Source of the DNA: Paracoccus beibuensis
Lineage (GTDB): Bacteria; Pseudomonadota; Alphaproteobacteria; Rhodobacterales; Rhodobacteraceae
Assembly: GCF_026162625.1 (NCBI RefSeq)
Contig: NZ_JAOTBD010000018.1
Location: forward strand, 1-64,000
Length of the DNA stretch: 64,000 bases
Reading direction: 5' to 3'
Shown here: positions 44,312 through 53,064 of the stretch, one piece after another
How positions within the stretch are numbered: position 1 is the first letter of the stretch
How the letters are laid out: the number at the start of each line of letters is the position of its first letter
Made by a program: the position numbers and the translations under genes
The notes under the pieces: model-generated
What the model was told of the DNA's origin: nothing
Seen by the model: only the letters and a program-made list of their open reading frames with translations
Databases searched by the model: none

Positions 44312-46510
44312 TCAGCGCGCCTGGCCCGCAGTCAGCCACTCGTTGAGCTTTGACCAGCGGCGGCGTCCCGAAGCATTCTTGACCGCGATCGCCACGGCGC
44401 GCATCTGGCCCACGAGCACCACCAGCTTTCGGCCCCGGGTCACACCGGTATAAAGGAGGTTGCGCTGCAGCATGGTGTAATGCTGGGTCATCACCGGGAT
44501 GACCACGGCGGGGTACTCTGATCCCTGGCTCTTGTGGATGGTGGCGGCATAGGCCGGCACCAGTGTGTCGAGTTCGCCAAAGGCAAAGGTGACGGTGCGG
44601 CCGTCGAAGTCGACCGCGACCTCGCCTTCATCCGCATCGACATCGGCGATGGTGCCGATATCGCCGTTATAGACGTCCTTGTCATAGTCGTTCTCGACCT
44701 GCATGACCTTGTCGCCCGGCGCGAAGGTCCAGCCGAACCGCTCGATCTTCTTGTCGCCGACAGGGTTCAGCGCCTTCTGCAGCTCGATGTTGAGCGAGCG
44801 GGCGCCGACACCGCCCCGGTTCATGGGACACAGGACCTGGATGTCCTTGATCGGATCGAAGCCGAACCGCCGTGGGATGCGCCGGCTGACCAGCTCCACG
44901 ATGCGGGCCACGGCTTCTTCGGGATCGCCGGTCGGCACGAAGTAGAAGTCCGAAGCCGTGTCAGGGCGCGCGAGGTCCGGCATCCGGCCGGCATTGATGG
45001 CATGCGCGGTGGTGATGATCCTGCTTTGTGCGGCTTGGCGGAAGACCTCGGTCAGGCGCACCACCGGCACGGCTCCCGAGCCGATGATGTCGGCCAGCAC
45101 CTGGCCGGGGCCGACCGAGGGCAACTGGTCGATGTCGCCTACCATCAGGAGTGCTGCGGTTGTGGGCACGGCCTTCATGAGCGACTGCATGAGCGGCACG
45201 TCGACCATGGAGCTTTCGTCCACCACCAGCAGATCGCAGTCGAGTGGGCTGTCCTCGTTGCGCTTGAAGGCGAAGGCCTTGGGATCGAACTCCAGCAGGC
45301 GGTGGATGGTCCGGGCCTCCAGCCCGGTGGTCTCGGTCATCCGCTTGGCGGCGCGGCCGGTGGGCGCTGCGAGCAGGAGCTTCACACCCTTGGCCGCGAG
45401 GATGCGCAGGATGGCGTTGACGATGGTGGTCTTGCCCACACCGGGTCCGCCGGTGATCACGGTGACCTTGGAGCGGAGCGCCAGGCGGATCGCCTCGGCC
45501 TGGCTCGGGGCCAGGCTGAGGCCGGTCTTCTCCTCGACCCAGGGCAGGGCACGATCGGCATCAATGGCGGACCAGGGCAGGGGGCCGGTGCCGAGGCGCC
45601 CGAGGTGGCCGGCAATGGCGCGCTCGGCCCCATAAAGCCCGGTCAGGAAGATGCAGTCTGCCTCGCCCACCCGGTCCGCGGTCACAGAACCTTCCGCAAG
45701 CTCATCGCCGATGGCGCTCTCGATGAGGGCCGGGGGCACCTCGAGAAGCTTTTCGGCAAGGGCTGTCAGTTCGGCCCGCGGCAGTCCGCAATGGCCGTCG
45801 CCCATGGCCTCGCTCAGGGCAAAGGACACGCCTGCCCGGATGCGGATGGCGGCCGTCCTCTCGATCCCGAGCTTTTCGGCGATGATGTCTGCAGTGCGAA
45901 AGCCGATGCCGCGGATGTCGCGGGCCAGACGATAGGGGTTCTCGCTCATCACCTGCACGGCGTCCGTGCCGTAGGTCTTGAAGATCCGCACCGCGCGTGC
46001 CGTGCCCACCCCGTGCCCATGGAGAAAGACCATGATCTCGCGGATGACCTTCTGGTCCGCCCAGCCGGCGGCGATCCTCGCGGCCCGGACAGGACCGATG
46101 CCGCCCACGTCGCGCAGGCGCTCGGGCTCGGCCTCGATGACATCGAAGACATCGGTGCCGAAGGCCTTCACCAGCCGCCGGGCATAACCCGGCCCGATGC
46201 CCCGGATCATGCCGGAGCCGAGGTATTTCTCGATGCCCTCGACGGACGAGGGCGCCGAGGCCTTGAGACACTGCGCCTTGAACTGCAGGCCATGGGTGCG
46301 GTCGTTGAGCCAGACACCCGAGGCGGTGATCCATTCGCCCGCCGAGATCATCGCGGCATGGCCCACCACGGTGACCAGGTCCCGGTGCCCGCGCGCCTTG
46401 ACCCTGAGCACGCAAAAGCCGCTCTCGGGACTGTGGAAGGTCACCCGCTCGACCGGACCGGCCAGAACCTCTGTCGGATTGTGGGTATCCGGGGTCATCA
46501 CCTGCGCCAT
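44312..46510 (-). CDS. recD2: RecD2-like SF1B DNA helicase
   Basis: This is a 732-residue helicase. It has the N-terminal OB-like region of RecD2 proteins, then helix-hairpin-helix repeats (IEKYLGSGMIRGIGPGYARRLV and RLRDVGGIGPVRAARIA, about 88-150). The two-lobed ATPase follows, with Walker A TGGPGVGKTT and Walker B VVDESSMVD. An SH3-like insertion and the C-terminal UvrD_C_2 motif ATIHKSQGSEYPAV complete it. It unwinds DNA 5' to 3'. Stand-alone RecD2 proteins act in repair outside RecBCD. The ATG at 46510 has GAGG upstream and is preferred to a TTG six bases earlier. Confidence 0.9.
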   Translation of the reverse strand: MAQVMTPDTHNPTEVLAGPVERVTFHSPESGFCVLRVKARGHRDLVTVVGHAAMISAGEWITASGVWLNDRTHGLQFKAQCLKASAPSSVEGIEKYLGSGMIRGIGPGYARRLVKAFGTDVFDVIEAEPERLRDVGGIGPVRAARIAAGWADQKVIREIMVFLHGHGVGTARAVRIFKTYGTDAVQVMSENPYRLARDIRGIGFRTADIIAEKLGIERTAAIRIRAGVSFALSEAMGDGHCGLPRAELTALAEKLLEVPPALIESAIGDELAEGSVTADRVGEADCIFLTGLYGAERAIAGHLGRLGTGPLPWSAIDADRALPWVEEKTGLSLAPSQAEAIRLALRSKVTVITGGPGVGKTTIVNAILRILAAKGVKLLLAAPTGRAAKRMTETTGLEARTIHRLLEFDPKAFAFKRNEDSPLDCDLLVVDESSMVDVPLMQSLMKAVPTTAALLMVGDIDQLPSVGPGQVLADIIGSGAVPVVRLTEVFRQAAQSRIITTAHAINAGRMPDLARPDTASDFYFVPTGDPEEAVARIVELVSRRIPRRFGFDPIKDIQVLCPMNRGGVGARSLNIELQKALNPVGDKKIERFGWTFAPGDKVMQVENDYDKDVYNGDIGTIADVDADEGEVAVDFDGRTVTFAFGELDTLVPAYAATIHKSQGSEYPAVVIPVMTQHYTMLQRNLLYTGVTRGRKLVVLVGQMRAVAIAVKNASGRRRWSKLNEWLTAGQAR

Positions 46511-47187
46511 CCACAATCCTCACCAAACAAGAGCGCGGCGCCGTGGCCTGACCCGACGTTGCACTGCGTCTGGTCTTCATCGCGGGCCTTGCCGGAGCAG
46601 CGCATTCGACATCTTTCCGCATCTTCGACCATGTTGTGCCAGCAGATATATGCCAGCCAGGTCCTGAACCAAGTTCCGAACTGTTGCGGGCGAACGGATC
46701 AGACATCCGCGATCCGCACCCCACCCTTCACATCCTCCCGTCGTCAAAGGGGAGGGCACAACCAGGGTCAGCCTTCCGGGAGCCCTTCCCGATGAAGACC
46801 TCAGGTGTTTCCCTTAAGGCAGCTGCCCACCTGACAGTTTCGTCAGGCGTGTTTCTCTTGAAAGACGTCAAGTCCTCCCTTCAAAGCTGATCGCCGCGGG
46901 GCGTGTTGTGATCATCGGCATCCAGCAAAGAGAATGGGCAAGCAGCGCCTGCTCTTGAAGCACAAAATGACTCTCAACGGATGTATCCGACAAGCCTCAC
47001 GCCTTCCGCCGCGAGAGAGAGGCCCGCAGCTTCAGTCCTTCCCTTGCAGATGCTGCATGGCAGCATCCCCAAAGGATCGGTTGTGCGAATGCAGCGTTAG
47101 CGCCATCTTTGGTGCATCGAAATAGCGCAAGGCCAATCCGGGCAGGGCGCAGATGCAAGAACAAAGACGCTGAAAAGGAAACCCGCC
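46511..47187. other. Gene-free stretch upstream of the DUF1127 gene
   Basis: No gene is supported on either strand. The right part (about 47030-47187) should hold the promoter of the DUF1127-sRNA operon. TTGTGC at 47081-47086 followed by CATCTT at about 47103 is a weak candidate. In Rhodobacter sphaeroides the equivalent operon is driven by heat-shock sigma factors, but no strong match to such a promoter was found. Confidence 0.4.
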
Positions 47188-47412
47188 ATGGCTACGATTG
47201 CCCAGACCCACAACGCCGCTGCCACCTCTGGCATCGCTGGCCGTCTGATGGCCGCGATCCAGCACATGCAGGAAAACCGCGCCCGCCGCGTGATCTATCG
47301 CCAGACCGTGCGTGAACTGAACGCCCTGACCAACCGCGACTTGGCGGACCTGGGCATCAGCCGCGCGATGATCACCCGCCTGGCTCACGAAGCCGCCTGG
47401 GGCACGAAGTAA
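47188..47412 (+). CDS. ccaF1: DUF1127 protein, CcaF1-like RNA-binding protein
   Basis: This is a 74-residue protein ending with the DUF1127 (YjiS-like) domain RQTVRELNALTNRDLADLGISRAMI. The N-terminus is Ala-rich, and the central segment is basic (ENRARRVIYRQ). In Rhodobacter sphaeroides the similar small protein CcaF1 binds RNA and affects maturation of the CcsR small RNAs encoded immediately downstream. Here five CCTCCTCCC stem-loops follow directly, so the same arrangement is present. AAGGAAA precedes the ATG. The gene is normal in length and intact. Confidence 0.85.
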   Translation: MATIAQTHNAAATSGIAGRLMAAIQHMQENRARRVIYRQTVRELNALTNRDLADLGISRAMITRLAHEAAWGTK

Positions 47413-47420
47413 GATATAGA

Positions 47421-47671
47421 CCTTTCCGGCCTGTTCTCCTCCCTAGGGCCGGGACTGGCGGCATTCTTCTGCCAGAGGATGCCGCCCCTACATAGCCGCT
47501 CCATTTGCGGCACCCGATGCGACGGACCTTTCCTCCTCCCCATGGTCCGATCGTTGGCGGCAACGGCCTCTCCTCCTCCCTGGTCTTGCCGCACCCATAC
47601 GCGGCCCCTCCCTCCTCCCTGGGCCAGCGTTCCGCGGCAGCACCCCCTCCTCCCTGGGTGCTGCCGCTTTT
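47421..47671 (+). ncRNA. CcsR-type small-RNA array with five CCTCCTCCC stem-loops
   Basis: Starting 9 bases after the DUF1127 stop, five hairpins each display CCTCCTCCC or a close variant in the loop. The motifs are at about 47436-47443 (TCTCCTCCC variant), 47532-47540, 47572-47580, 47611-47619 and 47646-47654. The second has the full CTTTCCTCCTCCC string. Stems flank each motif, for example CGGACC/GGTCCG (47523-47528 with 47544-47549). The motif is complementary to Shine-Dalgarno sequences. CcsR RNAs are stress-induced and processed from the DUF1127 transcript in Rhodobacter. How many mature RNAs arise here cannot be read from sequence. Confidence 0.85.
47634..47671 (+). terminator. Intrinsic terminator ending the CcsR array
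   Basis: A perfect 12-bp stem GCGGCAGCACCC/GGGTGCTGCCGC (47634-47645 with 47656-47667) is followed by TTTT. Its loop is CCTCCTCCCT, so the terminator itself carries the fifth regulatory motif. Confidence 0.88.
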
Positions 47672-47921
47672 CCATGATGGATACCGATGCTGGAGCAACG
47701 CCTCCGAACCGACCGGGATACTCGTCGTCCACTGAGAGGGTGGGTCTTATCCTCATCACCTGATTGGTCCTTCTCTGTCTGACCTTGAGGTCAGCTTTAC
47801 CGGAGACACTTCATCAGCCTTGCCTTGCTGCTCCTGTCCTTCGGGCTTCTGGATGGATGCGAACGGAACCGGAACATGGGACGCGTGTTTCCTTGCAGCA
47901 TCCTGAGAAAGGCAGTGCCCC

Positions 47922-48143
47922 ATGGCCGATGACAACCCGAAATCCCACCCGACCGACAATGCCGAGAAAGATCCGGACACCTGGGTCAGCGGCGAAGACC
48001 CAATGACCGGCGCACAGGCGTCCTATCTCAAGACGCTGAGCGAACAGGCCAACGATCCCGACGCCTTTGACGACACCATCAGCAAGGCAGAGGCCTCAAA
48101 GCGCATCGATGCGCTGAAAGCCAAGCTTGGGTTGGATCAGTAG
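47922..48143 (+). CDS. DUF3072 domain-containing protein
   Basis: This 73-residue acidic protein carries the DUF3072 pattern DPMTGAQASYLKTLSEQANDPDAFDDTISKAEASKRIDALKAKLG. This is a helical SAP-like arrangement often seen at protein termini or alone in small stress-associated genes. The N-terminus is polar and disordered. A ribosome-binding site (GAGAAAGG) is located about 10 bases upstream. The function is unknown. It is followed by the palindrome interrupted by the IS66 element. Confidence 0.85.
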   Translation: MADDNPKSHPTDNAEKDPDTWVSGEDPMTGAQASYLKTLSEQANDPDAFDDTISKAEASKRIDALKAKLGLDQ

Positions 48144-48207
48144 GGCTTTGCTGTCGGGAAGGGGAAGCGACATCCCAAAGGCCATGAGTTCGGGCAACTA
48201 TGGTTTC

Positions 48208-48227
48208 GTTAGGCAATGGGGTGCCGA
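48208..48227. repeat. Left arm of a palindrome split by IS66
   Basis: GTTAGGCAATGGGGTGCCGA here is matched in inverted orientation, with two mismatches, at 50971-50990 on the far side of the IS66 element. Removing the element and one copy of its target duplication restores a single stem-loop with an 11-nt loop. Confidence 0.75.
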
Positions 48228-48322
48228 TGCTCCGTATGCGCCGTCTCTGACCCATTGATTTTGCGCATTCCTGGCTTGGGTGGTCTCTGCCACCTGTCCG
48301 TCGAAGCAGACGGAGAGGCGAT

Positions 48323-48772
48323 ATGGCAGATGGTGGAGAAGGTTTTGTCGGTCAGTGCGAGGTTGTTGAGCCTCGGCGCGGGAACCGGCGGTGGCCAGAC
48401 GAGGTGAAGGCTCGGATCGTGGCAGAAAGCCTCGCTCCTGGAGCACGGGTGGTGGATGTCGCGGCACGCCATGGTCTTGTCCCGCACCAGCTTTCGGATT
48501 GGCGGCGCCGAGCTCGCCAGGGGCTTCTTGCGCTTCCGGCTGATCTGCTGGAGGGGCTGTCGCTGCCGTCCGAGGTTTCTGGCGAGCCGGTCTTTGTTCC
48601 TCTGGCCATTGCGGCCGAACCGACGAGATCGGCGAAGCTGCCGGAGAGAGCCGCGATCGTGGCGGGTGTCATGAGCGTCGAGATCGGTGGCGATGTGGTG
48701 CTGCGTGTGCCGAGCGAAGTTCCCGTCGAGCGGGCCGCGGCCCTGATCCGTGCCTTGTGCGGTGCAGCATGA
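48323..48772 (+). CDS. tnpA: IS66 TnpA (accessory transposition protein)
   Basis: This 149-residue protein contains the helix-turn-helix typical of IS66 OrfA: RRWPDEVKARIVAESLAPGARVVDVAARHGLVPHQLSDWRR (about 22-62). It ends in a VERAAALIRAL segment. It helps the TnpC transposase by an unclear mechanism. The stop overlaps the tnpB start (ATGA), as usual in the family. The start may be slightly further in, since no strong ribosome-binding site was seen. Confidence 0.85.
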   Translation: MADGGEGFVGQCEVVEPRRGNRRWPDEVKARIVAESLAPGARVVDVAARHGLVPHQLSDWRRRARQGLLALPADLLEGLSLPSEVSGEPVFVPLAIAAEPTRSAKLPERAAIVAGVMSVEIGGDVVLRVPSEVPVERAAALIRALCGAA

Positions 48773-49122
48773 TCGTCGCGGGCCAACGGCTGCCGATCCT
48801 GATCGCGACGAAGCCGGTGGACTTCCGCTGCGGGCATAATGCTTTGGCGCTGATGGTGCAGACCGAATTGAAGCTGGATCCGTATTCGGGTGTGACGGTG
48901 GTGTTCCGCTCGAAGCGAGGAGACAGGCTGAAGATCCTGGTATGGGATGGCACAGGCCTCGTGCTGATCTACAAGGTTCTGGAAGTTTCAAAATTCTGCT
49001 GGCCCCGGGTTCAGGACGGGGTGATGCAGCTGTCACGAGCGCAATATGAGGCCCTGTTCGAAGGAGCCGAGTGGCTCAGGATCAGCACGCCGAAAGTGCT
49101 TCCACCGACTGCGGCAGGATGA
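48769..49122 (+). CDS. tnpB: IS66 TnpB
   Basis: This 117-residue protein has the highly conserved IS66 Orf2 text ILIATKPVDFRCGHNALALMVQ, FRSKRGDRLKILVWDGTGLVL and FCWPRVQDGVMQLSRAQYEALFEG. It is required for transposition along with TnpA and TnpC. The ATG at 48769 overlaps the tnpA stop. It is normal in length and intact. Confidence 0.92.
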   Translation: MIVAGQRLPILIATKPVDFRCGHNALALMVQTELKLDPYSGVTVVFRSKRGDRLKILVWDGTGLVLIYKVLEVSKFCWPRVQDGVMQLSRAQYEALFEGAEWLRISTPKVLPPTAAG

Positions 49123-49185
49123 CTCAGCAGGCGGCTTTGGCATTGTTTTTATGGGCTTTCTGCACCGGATCGGGTAAGAAGGCGC

Positions 49186-50859
49186 ATGTCGCAATCCTTC
49201 GATCTCAGCCGGTTCCCGAACTTGCCGCCCGAGGTGGTGCAGGCCTTTGCCGCCCAGCAGGCGGCGTTGGAGGCAGCGCAGTTCGAGGTCGTGGTTGAGC
49301 GTGCGGCGCGTCAGCATGAGCAAGCGGTGGTGGCTGAGAAAGAGGCCTTCATTACCGAGTTGAAGGCGCTGATCGAGCGGCTGGAAGGCCAGGTTCAGGA
49401 CTACCGGCGCACGAAGTTCGGGCCGAAGTCGGAAAAGCTGGACCCGGCCCAACTGGAACTGGCGCTGGAAGATCTGGAAACGGCCGTCGCCGAGACGCAG
49501 GCCCGGATCGCCGCTGTCGAGGACAGGATCGCGGCCAGCGAACCGGACCCCGAGAAGAGAACGCCCCGGGCGCCCCGCAAGGGGCGGGCCCTGCCCGAGG
49601 GCCTGCCGCGCGACCTGCGCGTGATCGAGCCCGACAGCATCGCCTGTCCCTGCGGCTGCGGCGACATGGTCCGGATCGGCGAGGACCGGTCCGAGCGGCT
49701 GGATTACATCCCGGCGCGCTATCAGGTGATCGTCACGGTGCGCCCCCGATACGCCTGTCCCAAGGGGCGCACAGGCGTCGTCCAGGCCAAGGCGCCCGCG
49801 CATCTGCTGGAGGGCAGTTGGCCCACCGAGGCGCTTCTGGCGCAGATTGCCGTCGCCAAATATTCCGAGCACATGCCGCTGAACCGGCAGGCCGTGGTGA
49901 TGGCCCGTCACGGCGTGCCGATCGACCGCTCGGTGCTGGCTGACTGGATGGGTCGGACCGGCGCGCTGATCGCCCCTGTGGTCGAGCATATGGCCAAGCG
50001 CCTGATCGCGGACAGCACCCGGCTTTATGTCGACGAGACCACCGCCCCGGTGCTCGATCCCGGGCGCGGCAGGACGAAAACCGGCTATCTCTGGGCGGTG
50101 CTGCGCGATGATCGTGGCTGGAACGGCCCGGCGCCGCCGGGGGTGGTGTTCCATTATCGGCCGGGGCGGAATGGCGAGTATGCCGCCGAGATCCTGGAAG
50201 GCTTCAACGGCACGATCCAGGTCGATGCCTATGGCGGCTATACCCACTTGGCCACGCCGAAACGCACGGGCGGTGATCCACTCCGCTTGGCCTTCTGCTG
50301 GGCGCATGGGCGGCGCAAGCTGATCAAGGCCAAGCCCAAGAAGGGCTCGCCCATCGTCGATGAAGCGCTGCTCCGCATTGCGGCGGTCTACAAGGTCGAG
50401 GACAGCATCCGCGGCGCCAATCCCGATGGGCGCCGGGCTGTCCGCCAGGACCTGTCCTGCCCCTTGGTGGACGAGTTCTTCGCCTGGTTGGAGGCGCAGG
50501 CCGCACGGGTCTCGCGCAAGTCTGACCTCGGCGTGGCGATGAGCTACATGCTGAAGCGTCAGGACGGCTTCCGGCTGTTTCTTGACGATGGATGCGTCGA
50601 CATCGACTCCAACCTGGTTGAAAATGCCATCCGCAGCCCGGCCATGAATCGCCGAAATGCGCTTTTTGCGGGTCACGATGAGGGTGGCAGGAGTTGGGCC
50701 AACTACGCCAGCCTGATCGGCACCTGCAAGATGAACGGCGTCGAACCCTATGCCTATCTGCGCGATCTGTTCACCCGTCTCGCCCACGGCCACTTGGCCA
50801 AGGACATCGACGTTTTGATGCCCTGGGCCTATGCAAAGCAGACCATCGCCTCACAATGA
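49186..50859 (+). CDS. tnpC: IS66 TnpC transposase (DDE)
   Basis: This is a 557-residue transposase. An N-terminal leucine-zipper-like coiled coil (about 40-125) is followed by a zinc-finger CPCGCG (about 155-160). The DDE catalytic domain starts with LYVDETTAPVLDPGRGRTKTGYLW and includes VDAYGGY and the late glutamate in SNLVENAIRS. The C-terminus has the IS66 helical cap region (CKMNGVEPYAYLRDLFTRL). It is intact, so the element can likely transpose. It starts 63 bases after tnpB. Confidence 0.93.
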   Translation: MSQSFDLSRFPNLPPEVVQAFAAQQAALEAAQFEVVVERAARQHEQAVVAEKEAFITELKALIERLEGQVQDYRRTKFGPKSEKLDPAQLELALEDLETAVAETQARIAAVEDRIAASEPDPEKRTPRAPRKGRALPEGLPRDLRVIEPDSIACPCGCGDMVRIGEDRSERLDYIPARYQVIVTVRPRYACPKGRTGVVQAKAPAHLLEGSWPTEALLAQIAVAKYSEHMPLNRQAVVMARHGVPIDRSVLADWMGRTGALIAPVVEHMAKRLIADSTRLYVDETTAPVLDPGRGRTKTGYLWAVLRDDRGWNGPAPPGVVFHYRPGRNGEYAAEILEGFNGTIQVDAYGGYTHLATPKRTGGDPLRLAFCWAHGRRKLIKAKPKKGSPIVDEALLRIAAVYKVEDSIRGANPDGRRAVRQDLSCPLVDEFFAWLEAQAARVSRKSDLGVAMSYMLKRQDGFRLFLDDGCVDIDSNLVENAIRSPAMNRRNALFAGHDEGGRSWANYASLIGTCKMNGVEPYAYLRDLFTRLAHGHLAKDIDVLMPWAYAKQTIASQ

Positions 50860-50970
50860 CCTCGTCGGGGACTCCCTGGTGAGCTCACAGCACGACATCC
50901 AGGCAGCAGACCGCAGCGCAGCAATCAGAAAATCAATGGGGCGCAAACGCCGCTTACGATGCTCCTGGGC

Positions 50971-50990
50971 TCGGCACCCCATTTCCGAAC
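50971..50990. repeat. Right arm of a palindrome split by IS66
   Basis: This is the inverted partner of 48208-48227 (18 of 20 positions). See the left arm. Confidence 0.75.
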
Positions 50991-51113
50991 GTATCATGCA
51001 ACACGGTTCTGGTGCGGATTCGGATGATCTGGTGCAGTGCCCTTTTGCCTATCTGACGCTGGGCGAAGCACGCATGATGATGTGAGCGCGGTAGGCCACG
51101 GCGCTCTGTGCCC

Positions 51114-52277
51114 TCAGAAGCTGTAGCCGACCCTTATTCCGAAGCCCCATGCGTGGCTGCCGTCGATCGCGGCGCGGGCTGTATCAGGCGTGCCGGTCTC
51201 GGGTCTGGCATCCCCCAGCTTGGTATAACTGATGCCGGTCGTGATCCTGATCCTGTCCTGCGTGTAGATGGCCGCCAGACTGATGCCCTTCTGGCCGTTT
51301 ACCGGCGCCAGTGGCGAGACAAGGTCATTGCCGGACTTCTCGTAGGTGACGCTTGCCACGCCAGACCAGGTCTCGGTGAATGTACGGCCTACGCCGATGG
51401 TGAAGGTGGTGGTGTCGTCGAGATCCACAAGGCCGCTGCCGGTCACCTGAAGGAGCTTCTCAGGGTCCACGCGGAAGCTTGACCAATCCACCCAGCGGAT
51501 GGAGCCGAAGACAAGGGTGTTGGGATCGATGCCGGTCTGGAACGCGAGGTTCCAGGATTTCGGCGTCTTAACGGTCAGCCGGGAACGCCCGTCCAGAAGC
51601 GGCAAGGCCGGCGCGGGGCCGGGTCCGTCGGGGTCCACAAGAGGACCGGTCTCAGAGATGTCGAAGTCATGCTCGATTACCGCATTATAGGTCAGGGACA
51701 CACGGGCGGCGATGTCCGGTCTTTCCCATGACACTCCGGCGAGCCACCCATAGGCGATATCCCTCTCCACATCGACACGGTAGCCGCTGATGGGGCCAAA
51801 CGCCGCGCCGGCCAAAGTCACGCGTCCGTCCGTGCGCGCTCCGCGGAGACCCGCGTGAACCCCGAAGCCGCTTTCCGGAACAGCAAAGCGGATGATGCCG
51901 GTCAGGTCGGTGTTGTTGATGACCACGCCGGTGCCACCAAGATTGATGGAGCCGCTGGTGGGATAAGCGAGATCGGCCCCAAACGGCTGGTCCAGGATGA
52001 TGGCGGCTGACCAGGCATCATTAAATTGGTGCTTATAGGCAAAGCCGAAGGTGTCGTAGGAAGACGCAATATTGCCAGTGCGCTCACCACCGGAATAGAG
52101 GCCAAGCGGCAGGTCTGTTCCTGTGATGCCGGGCGAGACGTGGCCATAGCTCAGCTCGAAATAATGGCTCGGCTCAAAAAGAGGACCCAGAAACTGGCTG
52201 CTCCGCTCGACACCCCCAGCATGGAGGGTGGTGCTGCAAAGGAGCCAGGCGGCTGTGCCGATACTTGCGGTCTTCAT
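51114..52277 (-). CDS. FadL-family outer-membrane transport protein
   Basis: This is a 387-residue outer-membrane protein with a signal peptide (about 1-20). The length, the strand-rich repeats and a C-terminal aromatic residue (GFGIRVGYSF) fit a 14-strand FadL/OmpP1/TodX barrel. An internal block WNLAFQTGIDPNTLVFGSIRWVDWSSF is typical of the family. FadL proteins import long-chain fatty acids or other hydrophobic compounds. It stands alone, leftward, just past the IS66 element. The PHB-depolymerase-type esterase nearby also deals with lipid-like substrates, but no functional link is shown. Confidence 0.85.
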   Translation of the reverse strand: MKTASIGTAAWLLCSTTLHAGGVERSSQFLGPLFEPSHYFELSYGHVSPGITGTDLPLGLYSGGERTGNIASSYDTFGFAYKHQFNDAWSAAIILDQPFGADLAYPTSGSINLGGTGVVINNTDLTGIIRFAVPESGFGVHAGLRGARTDGRVTLAGAAFGPISGYRVDVERDIAYGWLAGVSWERPDIAARVSLTYNAVIEHDFDISETGPLVDPDGPGPAPALPLLDGRSRLTVKTPKSWNLAFQTGIDPNTLVFGSIRWVDWSSFRVDPEKLLQVTGSGLVDLDDTTTFTIGVGRTFTETWSGVASVTYEKSGNDLVSPLAPVNGQKGISLAAIYTQDRIRITTGISYTKLGDARPETGTPDTARAAIDGSHAWGFGIRVGYSF

Positions 52278-53064
52278 GAAGGCCTCGCGTCAAGGCTCGG
52301 GTATCATCACGGCAACGTCTGCAAGCGGCCGCTACGAAAACATTAGCATAGGGAGAGCCGTCCATGGATATGAAACCTCCTGCTAATGATCCCACGACGA
52401 CGTCAAGGCGCCGCCCCTATCGAGCTGGCGCAGGCGGCAGCAGCTTGGAGAAGTCAGGATCACCCCGCCGGGAAGTTTCCAGGACACTGCTGCAAGGCTA
52501 CGATCACTGCCCGCTTCAGGCGGCGCGGCTCACAACAACAGCGGTGCCCGGCAAGAAGGCAGGAGAGATACCGCCTTGCAGAACCAAGGGCACCTGTGGA
52601 GCAAGAGCGGCAAGCTGTGCTCTGGCAAGATCGCCGAGCGCGTGCCAGCACCCGCTATCTGGCTCGTCGATCCGATTGAAGGCGTTCGTTGGTCCTGCTG
52701 TCACACCGATCTCCTTGCTGAAGGGTCTTGTCGGAAACACGGCGCGCCTCAACGCACGCCAAAAAGGCAAGCTATCCGTTGCGTCCAAGTTGGAGGAGGC
52801 CTTGGGCCGACCTCACCGACATCTCCATTATGTTCTTGATATGTTCTCGCCGTGGAACAAAGCAAGACGTATTTTGCTCTTCTGGAGCAAAGCTGACGCA
52901 TCAGCGCGGCAATGCATTCTCAAGCGCCGTTTCCGGGCTGGCTTGCGCGGCGCAATCCATTGGCAAACATGCATCGTCGTGCCACGGTGAGGCTCACGTG
53001 CCCCATCAGCTAGTTTTGCCAATCAGGGTCACGAAACACATGCTTGGCAGCACAAGGACTCGCC
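52278..53064. other. Long gene-free stretch
   Basis: No gene is supported in nearly 800 bases. Overlapping frames on both strands have no plausible starts or families. A 90-residue leftward frame at 52516-52788 looks protein-like in composition, but I do not recognise it. The stretch may hold the promoter of the FadL gene and degraded DNA from earlier insertions. Confidence 0.45.

Larger units (their letters stand above)
48234..50957 (+). mobile_element. Complete IS66-family element, 2,724 bp
   Basis: Ends are imperfect inverted repeats beginning GTATGCG (left) and GTAAGCG (right, read inward), matching at 23 of 29 positions. An 8-bp target duplication GATGCTCC lies at 48226-48233 and 50958-50965, as expected for this family. 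The three genes tnpA, tnpB and tnpC are in order and intact, so the element is probably mobile and recently inserted. Confidence 0.9.

Noticed and set aside
44534..46795. 753-codon rightward frame opposite recD2
   Set aside because: The helicase on the minus strand has every expected motif. The opposing frame has none.
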